Below, piece by piece: positions 24,480-35,644 of a stretch of DNA of 64,000 bases. Position numbers and translations under genes: made by a program. The number at the start of each line of letters is the position of its first letter. Within the stretch, counting starts at the first letter, position 1. The stretch is from positions 29,904,057 through 29,968,056 of the forward strand of contig CM067348.1 in the NCBI GenBank assembly GCA_034190875.2, given 5' to 3'. The notes beneath the pieces are model-generated. The model was not told the DNA's origin, ran no database searches, and saw only the letters and a list, made by a program, of their open reading frames with translations. The stretch is from Urechis unicinctus. Taxonomy: Eukaryota > Annelida > Polychaeta > Xenopneusta > Urechidae.

Positions 24480-26075
24480 ACTCAGTAGTCTAGGGTGTGA
24501 AGGGTCCTAGCACGCCCCTACTAATCCATACAAAGTTATCTTGATTAGTTCACTTTGCGCGTTGGTGTTAGCATACAGTACGTTATTCCCCAAGTATTTG
24601 CTCGTGTCCAGGTGTCTGACAACCTGCTGCATATCAGTGTACACGTTCTCTGTGCGGATCCCCATCAGTAGCGAGTCCGTATAAGTATAGAACAGGCGCG
24701 GACCGTCACTCTATCTGTTCATAATAGTTTTATGGTATTTGGACATTTATATCTACGTACACCAAATGACCAAGTACTGGACGGGTTATGTGCATGAGCA
24801 GGACCACATGATCATCGTCTAATGCTTTGTGTGTTGCATAGCCAGGACTGACCACACACTTGCGGATATTTTCCCCTTCCACCAACTTGTATAGATCGGT
24901 GTTCGTAGTAATGGAGTGCTTCAATCATGGGTCTTAGTCGAACGAGAGCCCACGGTGCATGGCCTGTTTCATTCTTAGCGACAGGTAGAGCTAGAGGTTC
25001 TTACATTGGATCACATACTCTTCCTTATTGCGCTGGTTGGGTCACAGCTTCTAGACCTTTGCTGTGATCCCCGATGCACCCAAGAGATTATTTGCACAGC
25101 CATTCGCCCAGATGCTAGTGAATGCTTGTTGTACGCGTCGTGGATTTCTGCTGTATATTATAGATCGATGAGTATATGTCCGGTTTTGGCATCGCCAGAA
25201 TGGTCTTGTATCTTCAGATTGGCCTGCTTGTCCACTCATTTGATCGCCTCAGCGGTGAGGGACTGACTAATCGCCAAGCTAAACAGGTTGTTTGGGTCGA
25301 GGGTCTCGATATAACCTGCTTGCTTATTCTTGTCGAAGCCTTCCAAGTACGAGTTATTGGCGTCAGCGTGGCGGTGCAATACCATGCTTTTCCCACCATG
25401 CATGCAACTTAAGCGAAACACCTGTGCTGCTAAGCAGCGCATCTGATGAACGTCCAAAGGTAAATGTAAAGGTATTATTCCGGTATTACGTATCTTTCAA
25501 CAACGAGGATAGATCGCGACGGTGATGTTTGAGGATAATTGCAATGATTAAACAACTCCCCGTACTGGGACGATGGTCCGGCACGGTATTTTTGAGTAAC
25601 CCGGTCGGGTACATCCCCTTTCAGAGATGCCATTTAACGTGGTAATCCGAGTGATGGTGAACCAGTCAGGTATTCACACCCTGGTATTGAACCCACAATC
25701 TTCGGGTCGATAGGCGACGCCCGTTACAACTACGTCACGGGAACAAGCTATTGATGAATGTCCAGGACTGGTACGATAGTGAGCTTGGTCCAGACCGCAA
25801 TGCTTCAGAGAGACAGGCCTGGCGGAATATCTCATACACATCCGCATGTCTGTGCGCATGTATAGGACATGTACAGGTTATATACAGGCCCAAACTTTTT
25901 GTGCATTTTCATAGTCGCCACCAGATATGCCCGTCTCAGGCAGCCTGTGGTAGAACTCCGGTGTAGGGGGTAGTGGAGCATCAAACCTATCCCAGCAGTC
26001 AATAAATTCCTAGGGATAGACTCCCGTGCGCAGTAGCAGCCGGCCCTTCGTTCTGCCAAAGCGCCCGGGTTGATT
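24480..26075 (-). pseudogene. heavily decayed Polinton-type DNA polymerase B (copy 2)
   Basis: Reading the minus strand from 26075 down, pieces of one protein appear in order across changing frames: LLRTGVYP (about 26040), CWDRFDAPLPP (about 25990), ENAQKVW (about 25900), YEIFRQACL, CGLDQAHYRTSPG (about 25790), SMVLHRHADANNSY (about 25380), TLDPNNLFSLAIS (about 25290, motif A region), NQRNKEEYV (about 25030), RGLSFD (about 24940), VVSPGYATHKALDDD (about 24850) and YTYTDSLLMGI (about 24680). The last is motif C with the first Asp replaced by Tyr. Motif B (NNSVFGKT) is deleted. Several stops and shifts, plus a SINE at 25575-25742, make it dead. It is a separate and older insertion than the polymerase at 46437, in the other orientation. 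Confidence 0.72.
25575..25742 (-). mobile_element. tRNA-derived SINE, copy 2, nested in polymerase relic
   Basis: On the minus strand the head has an A-box-like GTAGTTGTAACGGGCG, then a good B box GGTTCAATACC (complement of 25683-25693). The body shares CACGTTAAATGGCATC and the GTACCC...GGTTACTC tail with the copy at 1775-1948. It lies between polymerase blocks AHYRTSPG and SMVLHRH, so it inserted after the Polinton did. Confidence 0.65.
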
Positions 26076-28799
26076 GCAGAGAGCAGCTTAATAAGGAGTC
26101 TAGGAGGAACAGTGCACTGCGCTGTCAATGACGCGCAACGGACCGAGCAATAGGGCTATGGAATTCCCCACGTCTCCAGGGAGCAATTTGCGTAGCCATG
26201 TAGGCAGCGTTCACAGATCAACCCATGTTCTTTGTGGTTGTTGTGGTAGTAAAGCATGCAGCAGAAGCTTATGAATCACGCATTGTGAAACTCGCCGTAC
26301 TTCCCAACAAACCTAAGGTTTACACGGGGCATGTTGCTTGGTTGCTTGCTTATGTAGTGTGCACAATTATCAGCCATGTATCCGCCGCGTTTCTGACGGA
26401 AAGATCTCTGACGAATAATTAAAGTTAATTATTGACAAAATGTGCAGGTTCCCGAAGATGAAAAATAAATCGACAAAAAAAAACACAAAAAGGTCAAAGT
26501 ATTGATAATAGAATGGATATATATATATCGGATGGTTGACTGGACAGATTACTTGTCCGCTTACATCAGTGTTAATTATGTCTGTAAGCGAGGGTTATTT
26601 TATGGCTTCTCTGTGATAACAGAATCAGTGTACTTAGGATGATCCATAATCATTAAATAAACATAAATCAGCTTAGACTCGCATTGCCTAAGGTCGCAAA
26701 TCGATACAATCCTCCTTGATGAAAGCAGAACCCAGGTGTGCGCGCCATTGACTACTGCGGTATTACATGCAGTTATATGTATATATTTATATGAAAATAT
26801 GTTATGCAACGTTCGGTGCAAATAGATATAAATACAAAATGTTCTAGTTTTTCTCTCCCCTTTCTGTTTTGTGCCAAATTATACCAGTAGATGTGACTTA
26901 ACGTGGTCGCGCGGTTCGTCTCGACCTCCTAACTATCATACCCCATCATTCGGCTTTCGTTCCCAAGCTTTGACAAAACAATCCGTCAATTACTGGCTTT
27001 TCTTCAAATTAGCTTTAAAACGAGGCTCTTTGCAAATAACGCGATATTCGATGATCACGCACTGCGAAACAGATTTCACACAGGATGGCACAAAAACGAT
27101 GTGCAGCTTTGGCTGTCAATTGAGGCAGTGATTTATATGTTCGTGTGTGGTGCTATTCCATGCAGCTTAAGCATGCCGTTGCAATACACTCCATTTTCTT
27201 TCTAATACTGGCACTTTCCCATTCTCATACATTAGCGAAAGTCTTTTCGCTATAAAAAATTCAACGTTGCACAAGTCAAAGTGTATAGTTATTCCACACG
27301 GGCTGCACCATCAATCGAGGGCCGCACGCGAATGCACTCCTTGGGAACTTCAACACACGATATATATCACCCTTCGTCACAATCCAACGCTTACATATAT
27401 AATTACTTTGTTTTATTGATCGCCACCAAGTGACTACTAGCCTCCTGAATGTGCCTCGCTAAGTGTCGAGAACGAAATTGTATGTAAATCGGGAACAAAT
27501 GCAATCATAACTTAGGGCGATGCTAATTTTCAGGTGGACAACTGTCAACGTCACAGTCTTGGCAAACAATGCACACGAGTTCACTACAGACTCAATGAAT
27601 TAGGCGACTCAGGTAAAATAATTTTGTACTGAGGAAATTATATACGTTCGGCGGCAAATGTTGGCTGCCAAAATATCTAGGGGAGATTCAAATCTATGTA
27701 TTTGATGCAAAGTTAACATACGGTTTGTTTGTTTGGAAATTGGTCAACCCGCTGCGACCCGCATAATACCACCAATACTATACTTCCTAGTGTAACAACT
27801 GAATTCATAATCATTGCCCGACAACTTCACCAGAATGCAATCCGTCCCTCATGCACACGAAATATCCCCGTGTACACTCAAGGTTTGCTGAGCATATTGA
27901 TTGAAATTCCGTAAATCCTAAAGAGATGGGGTTGCGAACATTTATGTATATCAGTATATCTGCTTGCGAAATATTTTTAGTCATACAAAAGCACCGTGTC
28001 GAAAAGGTTGAGGTCTATATTTGTGTTTATATTTATATGAATTATACGAAGCGCCATTAAAACAATGACTGCTTATAATTATTAAGTATTAGTATGTGCT
28101 ATCATTTTCCACATCATACAATGCACTGTCAAACAATGTATGCAACCAAGTAAATGCGTTCAATACTCGATAATGTTTGTTTCTATTCCTAATTGTATAC
28201 AATACCATGTTGCACAGGCGCCAAACGCATGTTGGCATTACTAAAAAACGAAGGTCGTGCAAATATTACAAATATGATGGCGTGTATTCAGTGTGCGAAG
28301 AAAGAGAGCGGGTCAAAGCTACGAGGTAGCCTTGATTGACCCATGATTTGTAACCATTTGTCTTTGTACGCTGGCTAAAGAATATTGGTAACAACAATCA
28401 AAAAAGTCTACCTTTGGTTAATCAGTTTTTATGTAGCCCATCTTGACGCTGATGCACCAATAATCTGGTGAATGCAATGTGATTAGGCGCAGTGTTTGCT
28501 TCCAAGAAATTGATGGGCTTTCCAAAGCGCATCGCCGGGAGTATATTAAAGGGAGCCCATCAGATTCTAAACGTGCATTGACATAACAACCTCTGAAGGT
28601 CGATAAGACTAAATGCATGATTTTAGCTGCTTATTTCGCCCATGTATATGCTAAGCATAGTAAATGAGAGTCAGTGATTCTTCTTTTGAGAGAATTGTAG
28701 TTTTATTTCGACTGTTGTAGGCACCCGGATCGCGCTTACTGGACATAACGAGAAAGAAAAAATTTAATGACACTCAGGTACCCACCCAGTGCCTTGCGT
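26076..28799. other. no recognisable gene
   Basis: AT-rich with chance frames (26225-26422, 26871-27131 and 27729-27914), none with motifs. The stretch next to 26076 may hold more decayed Polinton sequence but is not recognisable. Confidence 0.45.
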
Positions 28800-29230
28800 T
28801 TACATCAGTACACCGGCAAAAGCACACTGCAGCCACATCAGCTTCTATCAGTGTGTAGCTTCACCACGTGGGGCAAAAAAAATAAAGGCAAAGACAGACA
28901 CACTTGCATAAGGCATTGCAAAATTCAGAAACGTCTTCAATCTACCGATGTTCATCATATATTGGGTTTGACCCATTGGATCTGTTATGAGCAGCTAAAT
29001 GCTCAAAGTTACTGTAATGGATGCACAATCTCCGCAAGTTGGCAGCCAATCTTACGATTCAATGGATGATGTGTTGTCTTGGGAAGAATATCTTCATCCA
29101 AGCCATGTTCACGTAAGATCGATCACCTGGGCGTTGCACTCGATTTATTGTGGATGATTAATGCCCTGGTGGATAAATGATGTAAAAAGACACAATCTTC
29201 CGATAGCGCTTTTTGTAGGAGTGCTGACCG
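28800..29230 (+). repeat. dispersed repeat R1, copy 2
   Basis: Carries CATCAGCTTCTATCAGTGTG near 28835, GATGCACAATCTCCGCAAG near 29020 and a GTTCACGTAAGATCGATCAC block near 29108, as in R1 copies 1 and 3. It ends 50 bp before a TA array. Confidence 0.62.
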
Positions 29231-29284
29231 TGATATAACATTGACTTTATACATGAAATAACCCTCGTCTGTACATAAACATAA

Positions 29285-29302
29285 AAATATATATACATAT
29301 AT

Positions 29303-29376
<74 letters not shown>

Positions 29377-29905
29377 TATATGTACATATTATATATATTT
29401 ATATATGTATATAAATATATATATTTTATATGTATATATATTATATATATGCACATAATATATATATTTTGTATATATATATATATAAATATATATATAT
29501 ATATTTATATATACCTAATATATATATATATATATGTATCGAATATATATATACATGTTTATATATATATCTATATATATATAAAGATATATTTATATAT
29601 ATATATATATATATGATATAGATATATATATATCTATACATAGAGACTATATATATATGTTTATATATAAATATATATATGTATATATCTCTCTATATAT
29701 AATATATATATTATATAGATAGAGATGTCTCTCTATATAGAGATATATATATAGAGATATATAGATATGTTTATTTTGATATGTACACATATATAGATAT
29801 ATATATATATATATTAATATAGAGATATATAGGGATCTCATATATATGATATATATATATATTATATATCTCTATAGAGAGTATAGAGATATCTATTATC
29901 TCTAT
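29285..29905. repeat. imperfect TA array with GATA/CTCT-rich end
   Basis: (TA)n with interruptions; towards 29690-29905 it becomes rich in AGAGATATCT-type palindromes. Apparent frames here are low-complexity Ile/Tyr strings and not genes. Confidence 0.95.
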
Positions 29906-29929
29906 CTAGAGAGAAGAGTTTATACAAGT

Positions 29930-30335
29930 CCGACCATTTTGGTACAAATCACCAACCATCTTGGCCCATACTTACATTTTGGACGATGATCATGGGGCCA
30001 AAATAGTCAGCGTCATCTCATAGGCTTACACAATTGCGCTTCCCCACCAAATTGTTACTTTGTTTGCTACTACTCCGCCTAAGGTTGGAAACTTATTATT
30101 TTGTGTAACTATCCACTTTTTTTTGGCTTTAACTGTCTTTCCCTGAATTTACATTTTGGCCTTAACGACCATTTTGGCCATGCTGAATAATCGGTCATTA
30201 TTTGGCTTTGTTCGATGTATATTTGCTTCAAACTTAGATTCATGATTTGTGCGACTTTTAACTTCAATGAACAATTCTTTGTTTCAAATTATCGCTTGAA
30301 ATGAAGAACATACAAATTTTGAATGAATATATAAA
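29930..30335 (+). repeat. left arm of diverged long inverted repeat, CCATTTTGG-rich
   Basis: Contains several variants of (A/G)ACCATTTTGG (29933, 29970 as a variant, 30150, 30170). Read on the other strand, 38310-38712 shows the same motif and similar following sequence (TTGTGCGACTTTTAA here against TTGTGCAGCTTTTAG there). Each arm sits directly beside a TA array on its outer side. Confidence 0.45.
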
Positions 30336-30562
30336 TCAGCAGTTTAACGAAAAACTGGCGGCACACGCTCAAATATCTTCACGGGCGGATATAAAAAAAA
30401 TTGCGATTATACTGGAAAATCCGGGGTTGTAAGTCTTTGTCAACTCATTTTTGGTGTTTTGTTCTCAATATATATCAGTTTGATAGTGTTTTATTTAGAT
30501 AAATAAGAACAAATGAAGCACTTAAGCTTGGAACTCGAGACGCAGATCAGCATTCAAAACGT

Positions 30563-30874
30563 TTGGAGAATCTCGCTGAATCTCACTGGTTTTCTCGATC
30601 TATGATGTGTGCAATGTTTCAAGTAATAAATGAAATCATACGGACTGTTTTTAACAAAGGAATGGTTAGCCAGATCGTTATATGTTATCAGTTTGCTCAT
30701 GTCTTAAAATCAAATTGTCCCCACGAACGGATCCGCGGGCTCAAGCTGAAGGTATATTTTGGGATTGTAACAATTCAAGCTTTCCATACCGCATGGAATT
30801 TCCGGTACAGGAGCGAGTATAAACAAAGTTTATCGGTCAGCCATGACCATTTTACACGCTCTCTTTACATTTGA
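30563..30874 (+). CDS. unidentified 103-codon frame, faint Bcl-2-family resemblance
   Basis: The frame reads MENLAESHWFSRSMMCAMF, INEIIRTVFNKGM, IVICYQFAHVL and IRGLKLKVYFGIVTIQAF. In-frame upstream is ALKLGTRDADQHSKRLENLA, which resembles a BH3 helix, and SRSMM...EI..TVFNKGM..IV..Y.FA.VL resembles the BH1 region of BOK/BAK-type proteins. However the diagnostic NWGR-like residues and the BH2 tryptophan are missing, and an in-frame stop lies just upstream. It may be an old exon, a pseudogene or chance. No function is claimed. Confidence 0.2.
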   Translation: MENLAESHWFSRSMMCAMFQVINEIIRTVFNKGMVSQIVICYQFAHVLKSNCPHERIRGLKLKVYFGIVTIQAFHTAWNFRYRSEYKQSLSVSHDHFTRSLYI

Positions 30875-33109
30875 TTCTAATCTGGTCAGTATGATTCCAA
30901 CGTTTAAATATTGAATATCATTAATGTGACAATGAACGTTATTGCTGCGGAAAGAAATTTCATGTACGACAAATTATGAAATACCCGTAGTTTACAGTGA
31001 TTAGCGAGCTTCACACTAAATCACAGGGCTGTTCCGCACGTGGGCTCTAACGTTCAGACTCGCTCTTACCGATCACTTACACTTTTCCAACGGCAAATAA
31101 TACCCAGATACCACATTAACAGGACTAGATGCCTGCAGCTTGGTTGGACAGATCTACCGATTACCATTGATTTGTTTTTAAATGTATTTCCTAACGTTCA
31201 TTTAACCGTATTGACTATTGGCCATTTTAGCGAACGGCTTTTGCCCCATCTGTCAGATGTAAACATCGCCTGATCGTGACAGCGGACATGCGCTGGTGGC
31301 TCTGTGTTAGTGGGGTGGGGTTACTCTTTCAAATGTGATTTATTTTTCAAAGGTTGAAGATTGATATTTTGCTTTCCACATCCTTGAATTATTTACTTGC
31401 ATCAGTAGTTACCCTTAACATGGAAATAGCATGATCTGTTAATATGATGTATCATTGTAATACACTAAAACATGAGTTCTTTATTACATTCCTATAAGTT
31501 TGATTATGTATTATATGATAGTTCAGTCTTGGACAGAGTCACACTTTTGTTATCAATTAGTCAGCGGAGTGATCCTTTAGATCTCAGAAATAGCTATCCA
31601 AAACAACTGTGCTGGTTTGAGTTAACAGCCAAATTTCATTAGCGGCTAGGGAAATAATCAGATCCTAAGTAGGTTTTTGAAGTCAAGAGCCTCTTTTGTC
31701 TTGGTATCTGCCACATCAATATTGGTAATAAAATTGTTGTCAAATGTTCAATGTGTGTAATCCAAACAATTGTTCAATAGTACAATCACATCATTTGAAT
31801 ATATCATGTATAAGCTATAAATGACATGGTCATCTGTCAGTTAGTCTTGAGCACTGTGCATCTGGTCTAGTGTTGAAGGGTTATTAAGCATATCTGAAGC
31901 CCCAAATCACACATGAGGCCTTTTTAGAACAGTGCAGTTCCCAAGATGTAACAAACTGCCTGGTTAGGCATGGCTTGGGAGGTCACTTTTTTGTTGCCCA
32001 TCCTGGACCTGTTGCTTGCCACTTATAAGGTATAATTTATGGGACCATTAGGCAGTGACCATTAATAGTTATGCTCCTCAGCACAGTTTTGCCCTGTCCA
32101 TCTGTCTGCTTGTAAACTTTTGGTGTAACATTTTTTTGATAATGCAAGGCACTCTTATATTGATTGTCACTTACAAACAAACTATCAGCCCTTTGTGACC
32201 TTATTATTGTAAAATAATCTCATTAGCTATGTTAACCAAATAGGGAATACCTGTTTCAAATTAAACATGAATCACTCTTATATTGATGATCACTTACAAA
32301 GTAAATATCAGCACTGCAATACCTTTTGTTCCTGAGTAATTATCTCAATGGGGAATAATTCTTGATGGCATTTTTCTTATAATGCAAGCTAGAAACTTTA
32401 CATTGACCAAATCTTGCAAACTTTAACTCATAGCTTTATGGCTATTGATCCCTGACTTGCTAGATAAAAGCAAATTAAATTTGCTTGTTCAAGGAAAAAT
32501 GTAGCTAAGTTATTATTAGCTTATGGTTGTTTGGGTGAATCATTTCTTAAAAATTTAAATTAGTAGGCTCAAATGCTTAAACTTTTTGCATAACTACTTG
32601 GCGATGGACTGTTGTTGCTTGACATGTGGGTTTGGGGGATATTGTTCAGCCCTGGTGTGTCATTGAATACAATGTTATACTATAAGCGCTATGATTAAAT
32701 GCTGTCATAACTTGTAAGTGTCAAAAGCAGCAGAGTTTACTAGCCATCGGCATTCTGTAGTTATTGTTAGGCGGTGAGATTGTCTAGGTGTTTGTGATGA
32801 CATTTTGCTCAGGAGCATTCGCGATCTGGTAGTGATTAACAGCTTTACCTCCTGTTCTGGGTTTAATATTATGGACCCAGTATCTCAATTTAATCATATT
32901 GGAGATACATATCCTCTGTGTTGGTTAATCTGCCCTATTTAGGAAATTTATTTGTTCAAGATGGGCAACAGTATCAGCTGTCCAAACATCACAATTATGC
33001 TCATCTATCTCTGCATATCAAAGGGAGCAGTGTTTTGCTTTAGGACCACTAGGCTCTTACTTAGTGAAAAGACATTTGGCGATTTGAGATAAATGTATAG
33101 TTTAACATA
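30875..33109. other. T-rich sequence without recognisable gene; degenerate tandem repeat at 32130-32420
   Basis: Three diverged units of about 115-120 bp occur at 32130, 32253 and 32365, each with a variant of CTTATATTGATTGTCACTTA or its relatives. A 77-codon frame at 31040-31273 shows no motif. Composition is more T-rich than on the left. Confidence 0.45.
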
Positions 33110-33190
33110 AGAATAGTGATGAGGTCATGTGGCTTCATCTACATTACTGACAGCAATGTAGATGAAGCAACATCACCTCCTCACTATTCT
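33110..33190. repeat. 81-nt near-perfect foldback (36-bp arms, 9-nt loop)
   Basis: Arms 33110-33145 and 33155-33190 pair at 33 of 36 positions, with loop ACTGACAGC. The size and shape are those of a miRNA-like hairpin or a tiny foldback element. The arm ends TGTGGCTTCATCTACATT, close to the minisatellite monomer that starts about 90 bp further on. Confidence 0.85.
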
Positions 33191-33279
33191 ACATGATGAG
33201 TTACATTTGCAACATTAAGGTCCATGTGCTAAACCACCATAATAATTCTTCTGCATGCATGTTAATAGTAAATTCACAA

Positions 33280-35165
33280 CTTCATCAATATTGTGGCTTC
33301 ACCAGTTTTGTGGCTCCACCATATTGTGGCTTCACCAATTCTGTGGCTTCAATAATATTGCGGCTTCATCAATATTGTGGTTTCACCAATACTGTGGCTT
33401 CACCAATGTTGTGGTTTCACCAATACTGTGGAATCACAAGTGTTGTGGTTTCACCAATACTGTGGCTTCACCAATACTGTGGCTACACCAATATTTTGGC
33501 TTCACCAAATGTTGTGACGTCCCCAGTGTTGTGGCTTCATCAATATTTTGGCTTCACCAATGTTGCGGCTTCAACAGTGTTGTGGCTTTACCATTTTTTT
33601 GGCTTCGCCAATACTGTGGTATCAACAATGAAGCCGCTTCACCAGTGTTGTGTTTTCACCAATGTCGTAGCTTCACCAATACTGTGGCTTCTTCAATATT
33701 TTGGCTTCATCATTGTTGTGGCTTCACCAGTGTTGTGGCTTCACCAGTGTTCCGGCTTTACCAATATTTTGGCATCACCAAGATTGTGGCTTCACCAATT
33801 TTGTGGCTTCACCAGTGTTGTGCTTTCACCAATGTTGTAGCTTCACTAATACTGTGGCTTCATCAATATTTTGGCTTCTACATTATGGTGGTTTCACCAA
33901 TGTTGTAGCTTCACTAATACTGTGGCTTCATCAATATTTTGGCTTCTACATTATGGTGGTTTCATCAATGTTGTAGCTTCACCAATACTGTGGCTTCATT
34001 AATACTGTTGCTTCATCAATATTTTGGATTCAACATTTTTGTGGTTCACCAATGTTGTGGCTTCAACATTGTTGCAGCTTCACCAGTGCTTTGGATTGAA
34101 TTTAATTGTGGCTTCATCAATATTATGACTTCACCAATATTGTGCCTTCACCAAGACTGTGGCTTCACCAACACTGTGGCTTCACCAATGTTGCGGTTTC
34201 ACCAATACTGTAGCTTCACCAATACTGTGGCTACACTAATGTTGTGGCTTCATCAATATTTGGCTTCACCAATGTTGTGGCTTCACCAGTGTTGTGGCTT
34301 CAACATTGTTGCAGCTTCACCAAAGTTGTGGATTGAATTATATTGTGGCTTTATCAATATGATGACTTCACCAATACTGTGGCTTCTCCAATACTGTGGC
34401 TTCACCAATGTTGTGGCTTCAACAGTGTTGTGGCTTCATCAGTGTAATGGTTTCAGCAATTATTTGGCTTCACCAATGTTGTGGCTTCACCAGTGTTGTG
34501 GCTTCAACATTGTTGCCGCTTCACCAAAGTTGCGGATTGAATTATATTGTGGCTTTATCAATATTATGACTTCACCAATATTCCGGCTTCACCAATACTG
34601 TGGCTTCGCCAATGTTGTGGCTTCACCAATACTGTGGCTTCACCAATATTGTGGCTTCATCAATATTGTGGCTTCACCAGTACTGTAGCTTCACCAATGT
34701 TGTGGCTTCACCTGTGTTGTGGCTTCATCAGTGTAATGGCTTCCACATTGTTGTGGCTTCACCAATGTTGCAGCTTCACCAGTGTTGTGGATTCAATGAT
34801 ATTGTGGCTTCATCAGTATTGTGACTTCACCAATATTGTGGCTTCACAAACACTGTGGCATCACCAATGTTGTGGCTTCACAAGTGTTGTGGCTTTACCA
34901 TTATTGTGGCTTCACCAATACTGTGGCTTCATCAAAACTGTGGCTTCACCAATGTTGTGGCTTCATCGAAACTGTGGCTTCACCAATGTTGTGGCTTCAC
35001 CAATATTGTGGCTTCATCAATATTTTGGCTTTACCAATGTTGTGGCTGCAAGTGTTGTGACTTCACTAATATTGTGACTTCACCAATTTTGTGGCTTCAC
35101 CAGTGTTGTGGCTTTGTCAATGCTGTGGCTTCATCAATGTTGTGGCTTAGTTAATGTTTTGGTTT
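33280..35165 (+). repeat. 17-bp minisatellite, about 110 copies
   Basis: The consensus monomer is TGGCTTCACCAATAYTG, with frequent ATC for ACC and TTG/TTT for CTG. Because 17 is not a multiple of 3, any frame reads the same 17-residue cycle (WLHQYCGFTNTVASPIL) in rotation. The monomer contains no stop in any frame, so long frames of 176-249 codons overlap in different phases (33193-33840, 33255-33908, 33939-34688, 34547-35077). Some units are higher-order blocks with a diverged GGATTGAATT unit (near 34092, 34330 and 34534), which suggests amplification of multi-unit segments. Coding is possible but unproven; the frames are explained by the repeat itself. Confidence 0.95.
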
Positions 35166-35580
35166 CACTACTGTTTACAAATGTTCTGGCTTCTCTTTTT
35201 ATTATATCCTGTTGAGATATATCAATCACTGGGGCTTAAAAAACATGTTATGTCTAATTGTCATAAAACCATCAGAATGACAAAAATGACCGAAACAATG
35301 AGTATTATCTGTATTGGTTGTGTGTGAGTTTGGGTCATCATTCGGTTTAAGTAGAAGATTTTTATCAGAGGACTGTTTACCCAGGAAGACTGTTAAGCTC
35401 CACCTGGTCCTTGATGGTCCTGCAGTTATGATGTATGCACCTGTGTACAGTGTCAAATTGATGTACACTTAATCTGCTCTGTATTTATCTGCAATTCATA
35501 TCAACTCAGTATGTCACTGACCAGGGGTTCTCCTAACATGGCATCTTTTTTGTTTGGAGGGGTAGAATTTCTTGAGGCCA

Positions 35581-35644
35581 GTTAACATCTAAAATGGCCA
35601 CCCGTCACCAGGACAGGTCAGGATGGGTGGCCATTTTAGTTAAC
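35581..35644. repeat. hairpin/palindrome
   Basis: GTTAAC...TAAAATGGCCACCC at 35581-35603 pairs with GGGTGGCCATTTTAGTTAAC at 35625-35644, with a 3-base bulge and a loop of about 21 bases. Possible remnant of a small foldback element. Confidence 0.8.

Noticed and set aside
33280..35165. CRISPR-like array
   Set aside because: Units of 17 bp follow head to tail with no spacers, in a eukaryotic setting with no Cas-like genes. It is a minisatellite.
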